Source of the DNA: Oscillospiraceae bacterium
GTDB lineage: Bacteria > Bacillota > Clostridia > Oscillospirales > Acutalibacteraceae
NCBI GenBank assembly: GCA_015066345.1
Contig: SVOQ01000004.1
Location: 1 to 64,000 of the forward strand
Direction: 5' to 3'
DNA: 64,000 nt
A program made the position numbers and the translations under genes. How positions within the stretch are numbered: position 1 is the stretch's first letter; every line of letters starts with the position of its first letter. Below the pieces are notes generated by a model, which did no database searches, was not told the origin of the DNA, and saw only the letters and a list, made by a program, of their open reading frames with translations. Shown in pieces: positions 41,493 through 50,291 of this stretch.

Positions 41493-44400
41493 ATGGCTTT
41501 ATTTAAATGTAAAACATGTGCAGGGAATATTCTTCCTAACGCAGATGGTTATACGGGTGTGTGCGAGTATTGCGGTACTGTTCAGACCTTACCAAAGGAC
41601 AAGGATGAAAAAATTGGTCAGATTTTAAATCGCGCCAACGATTTCAGGTTGAGTTGTGATTATGATAGAGCTATTTTTGAATATGAAAAGGTGCTTGAAC
41701 TTGATGAAACCGAGCCCGAGGCACATTGGGGTATATTCTTAAGCAGATATGGTGTTGAATATGTTAAGGATACTATGACCCTCGCATATAACCCCACCTT
41801 ACATAGAATCTCATCTGTGTCGGTGTACGATGATGTGGATTATCAGGCGACACTTAAATATGCATCGCTTAGTGCCGCCGAGCAGTATAAGGCAGATGCC
41901 GAGCATATTGAATTGGTTATGAAGGAGTTGTTGCTTCTTTCTGCCAATCAGGAGCCGTACGACATTTTTCTGAGCTATAAGGAACTTGACGACGTTACAC
42001 GTCAACGTACAGATGACAGCTACCTTGCCCACGATTTATATAATGAATTGACCGCGCAGGGCTATAAAGTTTTCTTTGCACCTAAGTCCTTGATTGGTGT
42101 TGCGCTTTATGAGCCTAATATTTATTCTGCTATTATTTCCTCAAAAGTTATGATTGTCCTCGGCACAAAGTCAGAATATTTAGAAGGTGTATGGGTTAAG
42201 AATGAATGGTCCCGTTTTGCAGAGGCAATCGAGAACGGGGAGGACAAGGTGCTTATTCCCGTGTTTAAAAATATGGAAGCAAGTCAGTTTCCAAACAGAA
42301 TTGCAAAATATCAGGCATATAATATGGCAAGTATGACTTTCTTGCCATCGCTTTTCGATGCTATTGCAAAGTTGATTAAAAGGGATTCGAAAATAGATTT
42401 TAATAGAAATGCTTCTGCTGAGGATGCGTTTGTTGAGCGTGGTTTTATTGCTATTGAAGACAGAGAATTCGGTAAAGCTGATTCCTTCTTTGAAAATGCA
42501 CTGAACCTTAATCCACATAGTTCACAAGCCTATTTTGGCAAATTGATGGTAGAGATGAAGATTAATAAGAAAGAACAGATTTTAACTTCATCACAACCAC
42601 TCAAAAACTATAAAAGCTTTGAAAAGGCTGTTAGATTTGCCGACCAGCAATTAAAAACCGTTTTGTTGCAGTATGAGGAAAAGGTGCAGAATACCATTGA
42701 TGAGCAGGAATATAACAAAGCTATTGCAATTATTAACGGCAAGCATACATCTCAGAATGATTATGAAAAAGCTGCAAAAATCTTTAATTCTATTATCAGA
42801 TTTAAGGATGCTAAAGAGAAAGAAGTATATTGTCTTGAAAAAATAGATGAAATAAAAAATAATGCCGTTCTTTGTAAAGCAAAGTCGAAAATGACTGGTA
42901 ACTATGTTTCAAGCTATGAAGAAGCTATCAGGCTCTTTAAAACAATTCCCGGTTGGAAGGATTCCGATGAGCAAATGCTTGTTTGTTACAAGAAGATTGA
43001 TGAGATAAACGCCAAGGTTGAAGCGGAAAGAATTGAGCGCGAACGCATAGCTGAAGAGGAAAGAATAGAAAAAGAACGCGTAGCGGAAGAAAAATGCAAG
43101 GCCGACCAAGCAAAAGCAAAGAGAAATAAAAAACTCGCAATGGTTATTACACCTATCGTTGCAGTTGTGCTTGTGTTTGTTATTGTTCTTACCACAGTTA
43201 TTATTCCTAACAATAAATACAATGATGCTGTTGATTTAATGAATGATGGTAAATATGTAGAAGCAATTTCTGTTTTTGAAGGTCTTAATGGTCATAAGGA
43301 TAGTATTCAAAAGATAGAAGAGTGCAACAACGCAATTCTTGATGACCGTTATAATGAAGTGCTTGCATTGGTAAAAAAGGAAAAATATAATGAAGCGGTA
43401 AGTGTTATTCAATTATCGGATGGCGAAAAGAACATGCGCGATAATGTGTATTTTTGTGTGAATAGCCTCGCCGATAACGGAGAGTATGACCATACAAGTA
43501 AATTTTTAGAAGAATGCGACAAATCTTTAAATTTAGGTGAATATACAGATGAACTTTATTTTTTAATTGCGGAAAAATGTTTGGAAAATAACGACGAAAA
43601 ACGAGCAGCTATCTTTTTTGGCAAAGCAGGTAACTATTCTGACGCAAAAGACCGTAGTTCTTCACTTTGGGATAAATTAGCAATTAGAGACACTTTCTTT
43701 TCTGGATACTGGTATGCGGTAGGAGTAAAAACTTACGGAGATGTTGAGCAAGCTGGCGATTATTATAGTGGCGGATGCGAGGTAGAAGATTGGACAGATA
43801 TAGTTGCTGTTTCGGGAAGTGGTTCGAGAACGGTAGGTTTAAAGTCTAATGGTACAGTTGTTGTGGATTGTGACAAAATTTCGGAAGAATATGATTTGAG
43901 TAGCTGGACAGATATAGTAGCGATTTCTGCAGAAAATTCACATACAGTAGGCTTAAAATCCGATGGAACAGTTGTCGCCACGGGCTATAATGTCAATGGA
44001 CAATGTGAAGTGTCTGATTGGACAGATGTAGTAGCAATTTCTGCAGGTGCATCGCATACGGTTGGTCTGAAATCTGATGGTACGGTTGTTGCTACTGATT
44101 TTATAGATACAGCGATTTATAAAGACTATGGTCAATGTGAAGTATCTGATTGGACAGATATAGTAGCTATTTCAGCAGAAGATTCACATACAGTAGGCTT
44201 GAAATCCGACGGTACGGTTGTAGCTGTTGGCAATAACAAAGATGGTCGATGTAATGTTGAAGATTGGACAGATATAGTTGCAATTTCAGCAGCTGGTTGT
44301 CATACAGTAGGCTTGAAATCCGACGGTACGGTTGTGGCTGTTGGTGATAACAAGGATGGTCGATGTAATGTTGAAAATTGGACAGATATAGTTGCCGTTT

Positions 44401-44642
44401 CTGCCGGTGGTTATCATACAGTAGGTTTAAAATCTGATGGTACGGTTGTGGCTGTTGGTAGCAACACTTCACATTCTTATGACAATGGTGGTTCGTGCGA
44501 TGTTGCAGAATGGAAAGATATTGTTGCTGTCTCTGCGGGGGCAGTGACTACCATGGGCTTGAAATCTGACGGAACAGTTGTTATTGCCGGATTTAGATAT
44601 AAACATTCTGACTGGAAGGATATCAAAATTCCACGAAAATAA
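41493..44642 (+). CDS. TIR domain, TPR, membrane and RCC1-repeat protein
   Basis: 1049-aa multidomain protein. The N-terminal zinc ribbon (Cys6, Cys9, Cys24, Cys27) is followed by a TPR-like helix pair (about 40-80). A TIR domain (about 155-300) has YDIFLSYKELD, VFFAPKSL and an invariant-type Glu207 in YEPNIYSA, then VWVKNEWSRF. More TPR-like repeats precede a charged coiled coil (about 505-545), one membrane helix (about 550-571), outside TPR-like helices, and about seven RCC1-like repeats (about 765-1040; WTDIVAISAG, HTVGLKSDGTVV). This looks like an intracellular NAD-hydrolase-type or signalling TIR tied to an outside propeller sensor. Base composition is more AT-rich than neighbours. Confidence 0.85.
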   Translation: MALFKCKTCAGNILPNADGYTGVCEYCGTVQTLPKDKDEKIGQILNRANDFRLSCDYDRAIFEYEKVLELDETEPEAHWGIFLSRYGVEYVKDTMTLAYNPTLHRISSVSVYDDVDYQATLKYASLSAAEQYKADAEHIELVMKELLLLSANQEPYDIFLSYKELDDVTRQRTDDSYLAHDLYNELTAQGYKVFFAPKSLIGVALYEPNIYSAIISSKVMIVLGTKSEYLEGVWVKNEWSRFAEAIENGEDKVLIPVFKNMEASQFPNRIAKYQAYNMASMTFLPSLFDAIAKLIKRDSKIDFNRNASAEDAFVERGFIAIEDREFGKADSFFENALNLNPHSSQAYFGKLMVEMKINKKEQILTSSQPLKNYKSFEKAVRFADQQLKTVLLQYEEKVQNTIDEQEYNKAIAIINGKHTSQNDYEKAAKIFNSIIRFKDAKEKEVYCLEKIDEIKNNAVLCKAKSKMTGNYVSSYEEAIRLFKTIPGWKDSDEQMLVCYKKIDEINAKVEAERIERERIAEEERIEKERVAEEKCKADQAKAKRNKKLAMVITPIVAVVLVFVIVLTTVIIPNNKYNDAVDLMNDGKYVEAISVFEGLNGHKDSIQKIEECNNAILDDRYNEVLALVKKEKYNEAVSVIQLSDGEKNMRDNVYFCVNSLADNGEYDHTSKFLEECDKSLNLGEYTDELYFLIAEKCLENNDEKRAAIFFGKAGNYSDAKDRSSSLWDKLAIRDTFFSGYWYAVGVKTYGDVEQAGDYYSGGCEVEDWTDIVAVSGSGSRTVGLKSNGTVVVDCDKISEEYDLSSWTDIVAISAENSHTVGLKSDGTVVATGYNVNGQCEVSDWTDVVAISAGASHTVGLKSDGTVVATDFIDTAIYKDYGQCEVSDWTDIVAISAEDSHTVGLKSDGTVVAVGNNKDGRCNVEDWTDIVAISAAGCHTVGLKSDGTVVAVGDNKDGRCNVENWTDIVAVSAGGYHTVGLKSDGTVVAVGSNTSHSYDNGGSCDVAEWKDIVAVSAGAVTTMGLKSDGTVVIAGFRYKHSDWKDIKIPRK

Positions 44643-44688
44643 TTTTATTGAACTTTTGTGTTTTATATTGGTTAGAGGTGAAAATTAA

Positions 44689-45072
44689 ATGAATACAAAA
44701 TGTGCTTATTGCGATAATGAGAGCATAGTGAAAAGTGGAATTTTTATTTGTGAGAAATGCAAAACAGTATGTTACACAAAGGATTGTACCGATTTTCAAA
44801 AGAAAGAACTGGTATATGAGTTTTTAAAGTCAAAGAAAGTTGCTATATTAAAACAACAGGAAAATCTTCACGAAATTGACCAGAAAGTTTTAAATGGTAT
44901 AGAGCTTACTGCAACGGAACAAGAAATTTGTGATAATTTATCAGAATTTAAAGAAATATACTCTTTTTTTAAAGCTAATTTTGAAGCCGTTAACGTTATG
45001 CATACGATAACGGTAAAAAAATATTTATATCGTTTATTGTTTATTTCAGAGTGGCTAACAGAAAATTATTAA
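44689..45072 (+). CDS. Small zinc-ribbon protein
   Basis: 127-aa protein of unknown function with CxxC pairs CAYCDN (Cys5, Cys8) and CEKCKT, then a mostly helical, charged body ending ITVKKYLYRLLFISEWL. The N-terminal ribbon is of the same general kind as that of the TIR protein 46 bases upstream, and the gene has the same AT-rich composition, so they may work together. AGAGGTG precedes the ATG. Confidence 0.65.
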   Translation: MNTKCAYCDNESIVKSGIFICEKCKTVCYTKDCTDFQKKELVYEFLKSKKVAILKQQENLHEIDQKVLNGIELTATEQEICDNLSEFKEIYSFFKANFEAVNVMHTITVKKYLYRLLFISEWLTENY

Positions 45073-45096
45073 TACTACCATATTGAAATATATAAC

Positions 45097-45128
45097 AAAA
45101 CACTACCTCTCACAGGTAGTGTTTTTCT
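45097..45128 (+). terminator. Rho-independent terminator
   Basis: AACACTACCT-CTCAC-AGGTAGTGTT then TTTT. Confidence 0.88.
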
Positions 45129-45196
45129 TTACTCTAAACATAATTTAGCCGAATATAGCCTTATTTTTTGAGGGATAATATTTCCGAGGTGATAGT

Positions 45197-46075
45197 TTGA
45201 AATTCAGAACGGACCTTGCTCTTGAACGTAAGGAAATGATAAAAACCGATTTGGACGGGGTAGAAGTAAGGGAATATGAAAACGACGAATGTAAAACAAC
45301 GGTTATTGATATAAAAACACCACAGGCGGCAAAAAAGTTGGGTAAGGGTGTGGGCAGATATATTACCCTTGAAATGAACGCTTTTTCCGATGAAGCGGCG
45401 GTGTCCGACGGGCGGTTACAAGCCCTGACGGAAAGTATAAAAAAGCTTATTCCCCAAGGGGACGGTACTGTGCTTGTAGCGGGAGTGGGTAATATGGATA
45501 TTACATCCGATGCCCTGGGTCCTATGACCGCATCAAGGATTTTTGCCACACGTCATATAGACGATGAGCTCCGTAAAAATGCGGGATTTAATGAAAAATT
45601 ACGCCCCGTGTGTGCGGTTTCCACGGGTGTTTTAGGTCAGACGGGTATTGAATCAAGCGAATATATAAAGAGTATATGTCAGACTGTTAATCCCCGTTGC
45701 ATAATAACCGTGGATGCCTTGGCGGCGGGAAGTGTGGCAAGGCTCGGTACTACCGTTCAGATGTCCGATACGGGCATTGCTCCCGGCTCGGGTATAGGTA
45801 ATACACGCAAAAGAATTGACGAGGATTTTTTGGGTGTTCCCGTTATTGCCGTTGGTGTTCCTACGGTGGTTGACGCGGTTTCACTTGCATGTGAAATATC
45901 GGGTGCGGATATGAATCAGATTAATCAGAAACGAGCCCGAAAGGGTGCGGGTCTTATAGTAGCTCCAAAGGATATTGATTTGATGGTGAAAAATGCGTCA
46001 TATCTACTTGCTCTTGCTATAAATTGTGCGTTGCAACCCTCTCTTAGTGTAAAGGAACTTTACGCCTTAATGTAA
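45197..46075 (+). CDS. gpr: Germination protease GPR
   Basis: 292-aa A25-family protease that degrades small acid-soluble spore proteins at germination. Motifs are FRTDLALERKEM at the start (pro-sequence end), LVAGVGNMDITSDALGP, ALAAGSVARLGTTVQ, DTGIAPGSGIGN and GVPVIAVGVPTVVDA. The length is slightly short but complete. TTG start with GAGGTG 5 bases upstream. Together with spoIIP right after it, this marks the organism as spore-forming. Sigma-G control is usual in the family; no promoter was assigned. Confidence 0.95.
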   Translation: MKFRTDLALERKEMIKTDLDGVEVREYENDECKTTVIDIKTPQAAKKLGKGVGRYITLEMNAFSDEAAVSDGRLQALTESIKKLIPQGDGTVLVAGVGNMDITSDALGPMTASRIFATRHIDDELRKNAGFNEKLRPVCAVSTGVLGQTGIESSEYIKSICQTVNPRCIITVDALAAGSVARLGTTVQMSDTGIAPGSGIGNTRKRIDEDFLGVPVIAVGVPTVVDAVSLACEISGADMNQINQKRARKGAGLIVAPKDIDLMVKNASYLLALAINCALQPSLSVKELYALM

Positions 46076-46123
46076 TAAACAAACCTCTGTCATCATAATT
46101 TTTAGGTGACGGAGGTGGTCATA

Positions 46124-47218
46124 ATGGGTGGTCGTAACAGTTTTAAGGGTGTGATTTCTTTCGGGCTTTGTGCCGTGCTTATTGTCGGTAGTATTTACGG
46201 TGGGGATTTCTTTGGTATTGCAACAGGGTTTCTTTTTGATAAACTCTGCAATAATAAGGAGATTAACGCAGCTCTCAGCACCAATAGTGGTTTTGTAGGT
46301 AATAATAAAACCTATTCCATATCGGGCTATGGCGGTGGGGGTTACGCCAACGCAGTAAGTAACACTCCTACGGATATTGAAACTCTTAAAAAACAGGCTC
46401 AGGCACAGTATAAAAATTACAAAAAAAGCGGTGACATTCAGGAGCAACAAATGGGTGCTACCTCTAAAACTATTGTGTACGGCTCAATTGAGGTGGATAA
46501 CAAAACCTCTGAGACAATATCCGTTAAAAATCTTCTTTCTGAAACTCCCTCTTATAAAACTATAACCAAGGATAAACCCTGTGTTCTTATATACCATACC
46601 CATTCCACCGAGGGGTACGAAATGCTCGATTTAGGTTGGTACTCAAATCAGTATGTATCACGTACTGCCGATAAATCAAAGAATATGATACGTGTGGGTG
46701 ATGAGCTTACTAAAACCCTTGAAGCGGCAGGGTATAAGGTTATTCACGACCGCAATATTTATGATACATCCTATAACGGTGCTTATTCCCGTTCAAGGGT
46801 GAGCGTTGAAAAGTATCTTGAAAAATACCCCGAAATACAGATAACTCTGGATGTGCATAGGGATGCCATTCACTACGAAAGCGGAACAAAACTGAAACCC
46901 ACCGCCACCGTAAACGGTAAAAAAGCGGCACAGGTTATGATAATTTCGGGGTGCGAGGGTGACGGAGTTGAAAATTTCGGCTCTTGGGAAGAAAACCTTG
47001 TGTTCGCCCTTGATTTGCAAAACACTGCCGAGGAAACTGCACCGGGGCTTATGCGACCCATATTTTTCTGTAACAGAAAATATAATATGGACGTGACCCC
47101 TTGCTCACTTCTGCTTGAATTCGGAACGGATGCCAATACCCTTGAGGAGGCGGTGTATTCCGCACAGTTAATAGGGGAGTCACTTGTGAAAATGCTTGAT
47201 AAAGAGGTTAAAAAATGA
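46124..47218 (+). CDS. spoIIP: Stage II sporulation protein P
   Basis: 364-aa sporulation peptidoglycan hydrolase (amidase and endopeptidase), part of the DMP engulfment machine. One N-terminal membrane helix (about 8-28), a variable linker, and the catalytic domain with VLIYHTHSTEGYE, DVHRDAIHYE and a C-terminal LLEFGTDANTLEEA. The ATG at 46124 follows GGAGGTGG. It is 48 bases after gpr, the usual gpr-spoIIP order, and overlaps the next small gene by four bases. Confidence 0.95.
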   Translation: MGGRNSFKGVISFGLCAVLIVGSIYGGDFFGIATGFLFDKLCNNKEINAALSTNSGFVGNNKTYSISGYGGGGYANAVSNTPTDIETLKKQAQAQYKNYKKSGDIQEQQMGATSKTIVYGSIEVDNKTSETISVKNLLSETPSYKTITKDKPCVLIYHTHSTEGYEMLDLGWYSNQYVSRTADKSKNMIRVGDELTKTLEAAGYKVIHDRNIYDTSYNGAYSRSRVSVEKYLEKYPEIQITLDVHRDAIHYESGTKLKPTATVNGKKAAQVMIISGCEGDGVENFGSWEENLVFALDLQNTAEETAPGLMRPIFFCNRKYNMDVTPCSLLLEFGTDANTLEEAVYSAQLIGESLVKMLDKEVKK

Positions 47219-47394
47219 TTATGGAATTTAACAGATTATTAAATGCTTTTACTGTTTCGGCAATTATAATTTTACTTGTAACGGCTCTTGTCAGTGCGGG
47301 TTTTACCGTTTCAAGCCGTGCCGAGAGTAATCTTGGGGTTGTTAATAACTCCGAATATGAGAAAAATAACCAACTTACACACCATATATTTTAA
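47215..47394 (+). CDS. Small membrane protein following spoIIP
   Basis: 59-aa protein with a hydrophobic segment (about 10-30: FTVSAIIILLVTALVSAGF) and a short polar tail. Its ATG overlaps the spoIIP stop (ATGA), implying translational coupling. The product is unassigned; a role with the engulfment machinery is only an inference from position. Confidence 0.6.
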   Translation: MIMEFNRLLNAFTVSAIIILLVTALVSAGFTVSSRAESNLGVVNNSEYEKNNQLTHHIF

Positions 47395-47536
47395 CAAAAC
47401 GTAAAAAAACCGAGTTTTTTTGTTAAAGTGTAGAAAGTCTATTGAAAAAATAATAAGTTTATTGTAAAATATTAGCAAAGAATGGAGCACTTTAATAGTG
47501 TAACAATCTTTCGTTAAACCCATAGGAGATGAACCA

Positions 47537-48865
47537 ATGTCACTTAAGCTTAATACCCGTTATCTCGAGGGTTTTGTTAACTCATCCGATGTTGACAAAA
47601 TTGCTCCCGAGGTTGAGGCGGCGGTTGAACTTCTTAACTCCCGTACAGGGGCAGGTAACGACTTCCTTGGTTGGTTGGACCTTCCCGTTGATTATGACAA
47701 GGCGGAGTTCGAGAATATCAAAAAAGCTGCCGAAAAAATCCGTAACGATAGCGACGTGCTCGTTGTTATCGGTATTGGTGGCTCATATTTAGGTGCAAGA
47801 GCTGCCATAGAATTCTGTAAATCACAGAATCGCAACTTGCTCGAAAAACCCCGGATTATTTTTGCAGGTAATACTCTTTCCTCCGCGGCACTCGCTGAGG
47901 CGGTTGCTCTTTGCGAAGGTAAGGATTTTTCAGTAAATGTTATTTCAAAATCGGGCACTACTACCGAGCCCACAATTGCTTTCCGTGTTTTCAAAAATCT
48001 TCTTGAGAAAAAATACGGCAAAGAAGAAGCTTCTAAGAGAATCTACGCTACTACCGATAAGGCAAGGGGTACTCTCAAAGAGTTATCCGACCGCGAAGGC
48101 TATCAGACCTTTGTAATTCCCGATGACGTAGGCGGCAGATATTCAGTTCTTACTGCCGTTGGTCTTTTACCCATCGCAGTTGCAGGTATTGACATCGACC
48201 TTATGATGAAAGGTGCGGCGGATGCCCGCGAGGCTTACGGCGAAGGCGATGTTCACACCAACGATTGTTATAAATACGCCGCAATGCGTAATATCCTTTA
48301 CCGTCAGGGTAAATCAGTTGAAATGATGGTTTCCTACGAACCTGATTACACTCTTATGAATGAGTGGTTCAAACAGCTCTACGGCGAAAGCGAAGGTAAG
48401 GACGGCAAGGGTATTTACCCCTCATCCGCTATCTTCTCAACTGACCTTCACTCTTTAGGTCAGTACGTTCAGGACGGCGAAAGACTTTTATTTGAAACTG
48501 TTGTTACATTCGATAAACCCAAAAACGAACTTATTATTGAGCTTGACCCCGAAAACGGTGACGGTTTCAACTTCGTAGCGGGTAAGAGTGTTGACTACGT
48601 TAACAAAAAGGCTTTCCTCGGTACTGTACTTGCTCATACCGACGGTAAAGTTCCCAATATGATTCTTGAATTGGACGAAATGAATGAATATAACTTCGGT
48701 TATCTTGCATTCTTCCTGGAAAAGGCTTGTGCAGTTTCAGGCTACATTTTAGGAATCAATCCTTTCGACCAACCGGGCGTTGAAAGCTATAAAAAGAATA
48801 TGTTCGCTCTTTTAGGTAAACCCGGTTACGAGGAACACAAAAAATCACTTGAAGCAAGACTTTAA
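47537..48865 (+). CDS. pgi: Glucose-6-phosphate isomerase
   Basis: 442-aa glycolytic enzyme converting glucose 6-phosphate and fructose 6-phosphate. Motifs are [34 protein letters not shown], a catalytic Glu in [14 protein letters not shown], and [14 protein letters not shown] near the C-terminus. Length is typical of the short bacterial class. AGGAG is 8 bases before the ATG. Confidence 0.97.
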   Translation: MSLKLNTRYLEGFVNSSDVDKIAPEVEAAVELLNSRTGAGNDFLGWLDLPVDYDKAEFENIKKAAEKIRNDSDVLVVIGIGGSYLGARAAIEFCKSQNRNLLEKPRIIFAGNTLSSAALAEAVALCEGKDFSVNVISKSGTTTEPTIAFRVFKNLLEKKYGKEEASKRIYATTDKARGTLKELSDREGYQTFVIPDDVGGRYSVLTAVGLLPIAVAGIDIDLMMKGAADAREAYGEGDVHTNDCYKYAAMRNILYRQGKSVEMMVSYEPDYTLMNEWFKQLYGESEGKDGKGIYPSSAIFSTDLHSLGQYVQDGERLLFETVVTFDKPKNELIIELDPENGDGFNFVAGKSVDYVNKKAFLGTVLAHTDGKVPNMILELDEMNEYNFGYLAFFLEKACAVSGYILGINPFDQPGVESYKKNMFALLGKPGYEEHKKSLEARL

Positions 48866-48932
48866 GCGGAATTAAAACTAAAAACAGAAATCACGCCGAA
48901 AGGCGAGAAATAAACAACGGAGGTACATTATT

Positions 48933-49349
48933 ATGGTTTCACTTATTATAGGCAACAAAGGTTCCGGTAAAACAAAAAAACTTATTGCTCTCATCAACGA
49001 GGCAGTAGCAGCTTCCGACGGAACTGTCGTTTGCATCGAAAAATCCCCGTTACTTACTTATGAGGTAACCCACAAAGCAAGACTTATCGAAACAGAAAGA
49101 TTTGACATTCAGGGCTGTGACGCATTTTACGGTATGGTATGCGGCGTTATTGCACAGGACCACGACTTAACAGATATTTTTATTGATGCTACATTCAAAA
49201 TCGTTGGCAGAGATTATGATGAGTTTGCTGCACTTATAAATAAAATTTGCAAGGTATCCGATGAAGCAGGTGTTAATTTCACATTCACTGTTTCCGAAGA
49301 TCAGGATAAACTCCCCGAAGCTCTTTTTGTAAATGCAAAAGTAATCTGA
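48933..49349 (+). CDS. Small P-loop protein, thymidine-kinase-like fold
   Basis: 138-aa protein. Walker A GNKGSGKTKK (7-16) is followed by strand VVCIEK and a hydrophobic Walker-B-like TDIFIDATF. The spacing resembles the N-terminal half of thymidine kinase or RecA-like ATPases, but the zinc-finger lasso of thymidine kinase is missing. Function unknown. CGGAGGT precedes the ATG; it lies 67 bases after pgi and could be co-transcribed. Confidence 0.75.
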   Translation: MVSLIIGNKGSGKTKKLIALINEAVAASDGTVVCIEKSPLLTYEVTHKARLIETERFDIQGCDAFYGMVCGVIAQDHDLTDIFIDATFKIVGRDYDEFAALINKICKVSDEAGVNFTFTVSEDQDKLPEALFVNAKVI

Positions 49350-49357
49350 GTAAACTT

Positions 49358-49398
49358 AAAAACCTTGTATTCGTTTTCGGATACAAGGTTTATTTTTT
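49358..49398 (+). terminator. Rho-independent terminator
   Basis: AAACCTTGTAT / ATACAAGGTTT stem with TCGTTTTCGG loop, then a T-rich tail. Confidence 0.88.
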
Positions 49399-49432
49399 GC
49401 TTTTGTTTGCTAAAGAAATTTATAAATTGATA

Positions 49433-49461
49433 TTGACAAAAAGGGTTTTAGATAATATAAT
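49433..49461 (+). promoter_or_regulatory. Consensus promoter of yceD-rpmF
   Basis: Perfect TTGACA, 17-bp spacer, perfect TATAAT, suited to strong expression of a ribosomal protein operon. Confidence 0.85.
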
Positions 49462-49488
49462 ATTCGGGTATGTTGAGAGGTAATGCGT

Positions 49489-49983
49489 ATGATTATCGAA
49501 CTTGAATCTGTTTTCAATACGGAGGGGATGAAAATTCCCTTTGACTACGAACTTTCACTTTCCGATGTGTCAGTTTCGGGTTTTACACCTATTACGGCTC
49601 CCGTAAAGGTTAGCGGCAGTATTGAGAATAGGGCGGGTATAGTTAATCTTATTGCCAAAGCCGACTTGGTCTACGAGGCTCCCTGTGACCGTTGTGCCAC
49701 GGATGTTAAGCGTGACTACTCTTTCCCTGTTGAGCATACCCTTGTGGTTGCCCTCGAAAGCGGTGACAACGACGATTTCCTCGAGGTGCCCAATATGCGC
49801 CTTGACCTTGACGCCCTTGTTGAAGAAGATGTCAATCTCGCTCTTCCTTCAAAATACCTTTGCAACGATGACTGTAAAGGTCTTTGCCCCACTTGCGGTA
49901 AAAACCTTAATAAAGACCAATGCGATTGTAAAGCACCGATAGACCCCAGAATGGAAGTGCTTTTAAAGCTTTTGGAAGAGTAA
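49489..49983 (+). CDS. yceD: YceD/DUF177 family protein
   Basis: 164-aa protein of the family encoded before rpmF across bacteria and linked to 23S rRNA assembly. Motifs CDRCATDVKRDYSFPVEH and the C-terminal Cys cluster CNDDCKGLCPTCGKNLNKD (probably zinc) are diagnostic. The ATG at 49489 is chosen because GAGAGGT is 8-9 bases upstream; the ATG at 49483 would sit too close. Co-transcribed with rpmF 32 bases downstream. Confidence 0.92.
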   Translation: MIIELESVFNTEGMKIPFDYELSLSDVSVSGFTPITAPVKVSGSIENRAGIVNLIAKADLVYEAPCDRCATDVKRDYSFPVEHTLVVALESGDNDDFLEVPNMRLDLDALVEEDVNLALPSKYLCNDDCKGLCPTCGKNLNKDQCDCKAPIDPRMEVLLKLLEE

Positions 49984-50015
49984 TTAATTTAAACATTATA
50001 TAGGAGGTAAGACTC

Positions 50016-50195
50016 ATGGCAGTACCCAAGAGAAGAGTTTCCAAAGCAAGAAGAGATAAGAGAAGATCCAACGTTTGGAAAATGGACGCAGCTGCACTTG
50101 TAAAGTGCCCCAACTGCGGCGATTACAAGAGACCCCACAGACTTTGCACAGCATGTGGCTATTACAACGGCAAACAGGTTATTTCAGTAGACTAA
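50016..50195 (+). CDS. rpmF: 50S ribosomal protein L32
   Basis: 59-aa L32, beginning MAVPKRRVSKARRDKRRS. It has the zinc-type CPNCG and CTACG pairs near residues 31-34 and 45-48 and ends QVISVD. TAGGAGGTAA lies 6 bases before the ATG. Confidence 0.98.
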   Translation: MAVPKRRVSKARRDKRRSNVWKMDAAALVKCPNCGDYKRPHRLCTACGYYNGKQVISVD

Positions 50196-50223
50196 TCTGT
50201 AATAGTTTGTAACTCGTATTTCA

Positions 50224-50266
50224 GAGGGCGGTGAGAGGATTCTCCCCGCCCTGTTGGACGTTTTTA
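50224..50266 (+). terminator. Likely terminator after rpmF
   Basis: AGGGCGG / CCGCCCT stem with a GAGAGGATTCTC inner hairpin; a TTTTT run follows about 9 bases later. The gap makes this less certain. Confidence 0.55.
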
Positions 50267-50291
50267 TTGTTTTCATAAGGTGGTGAGTTCA

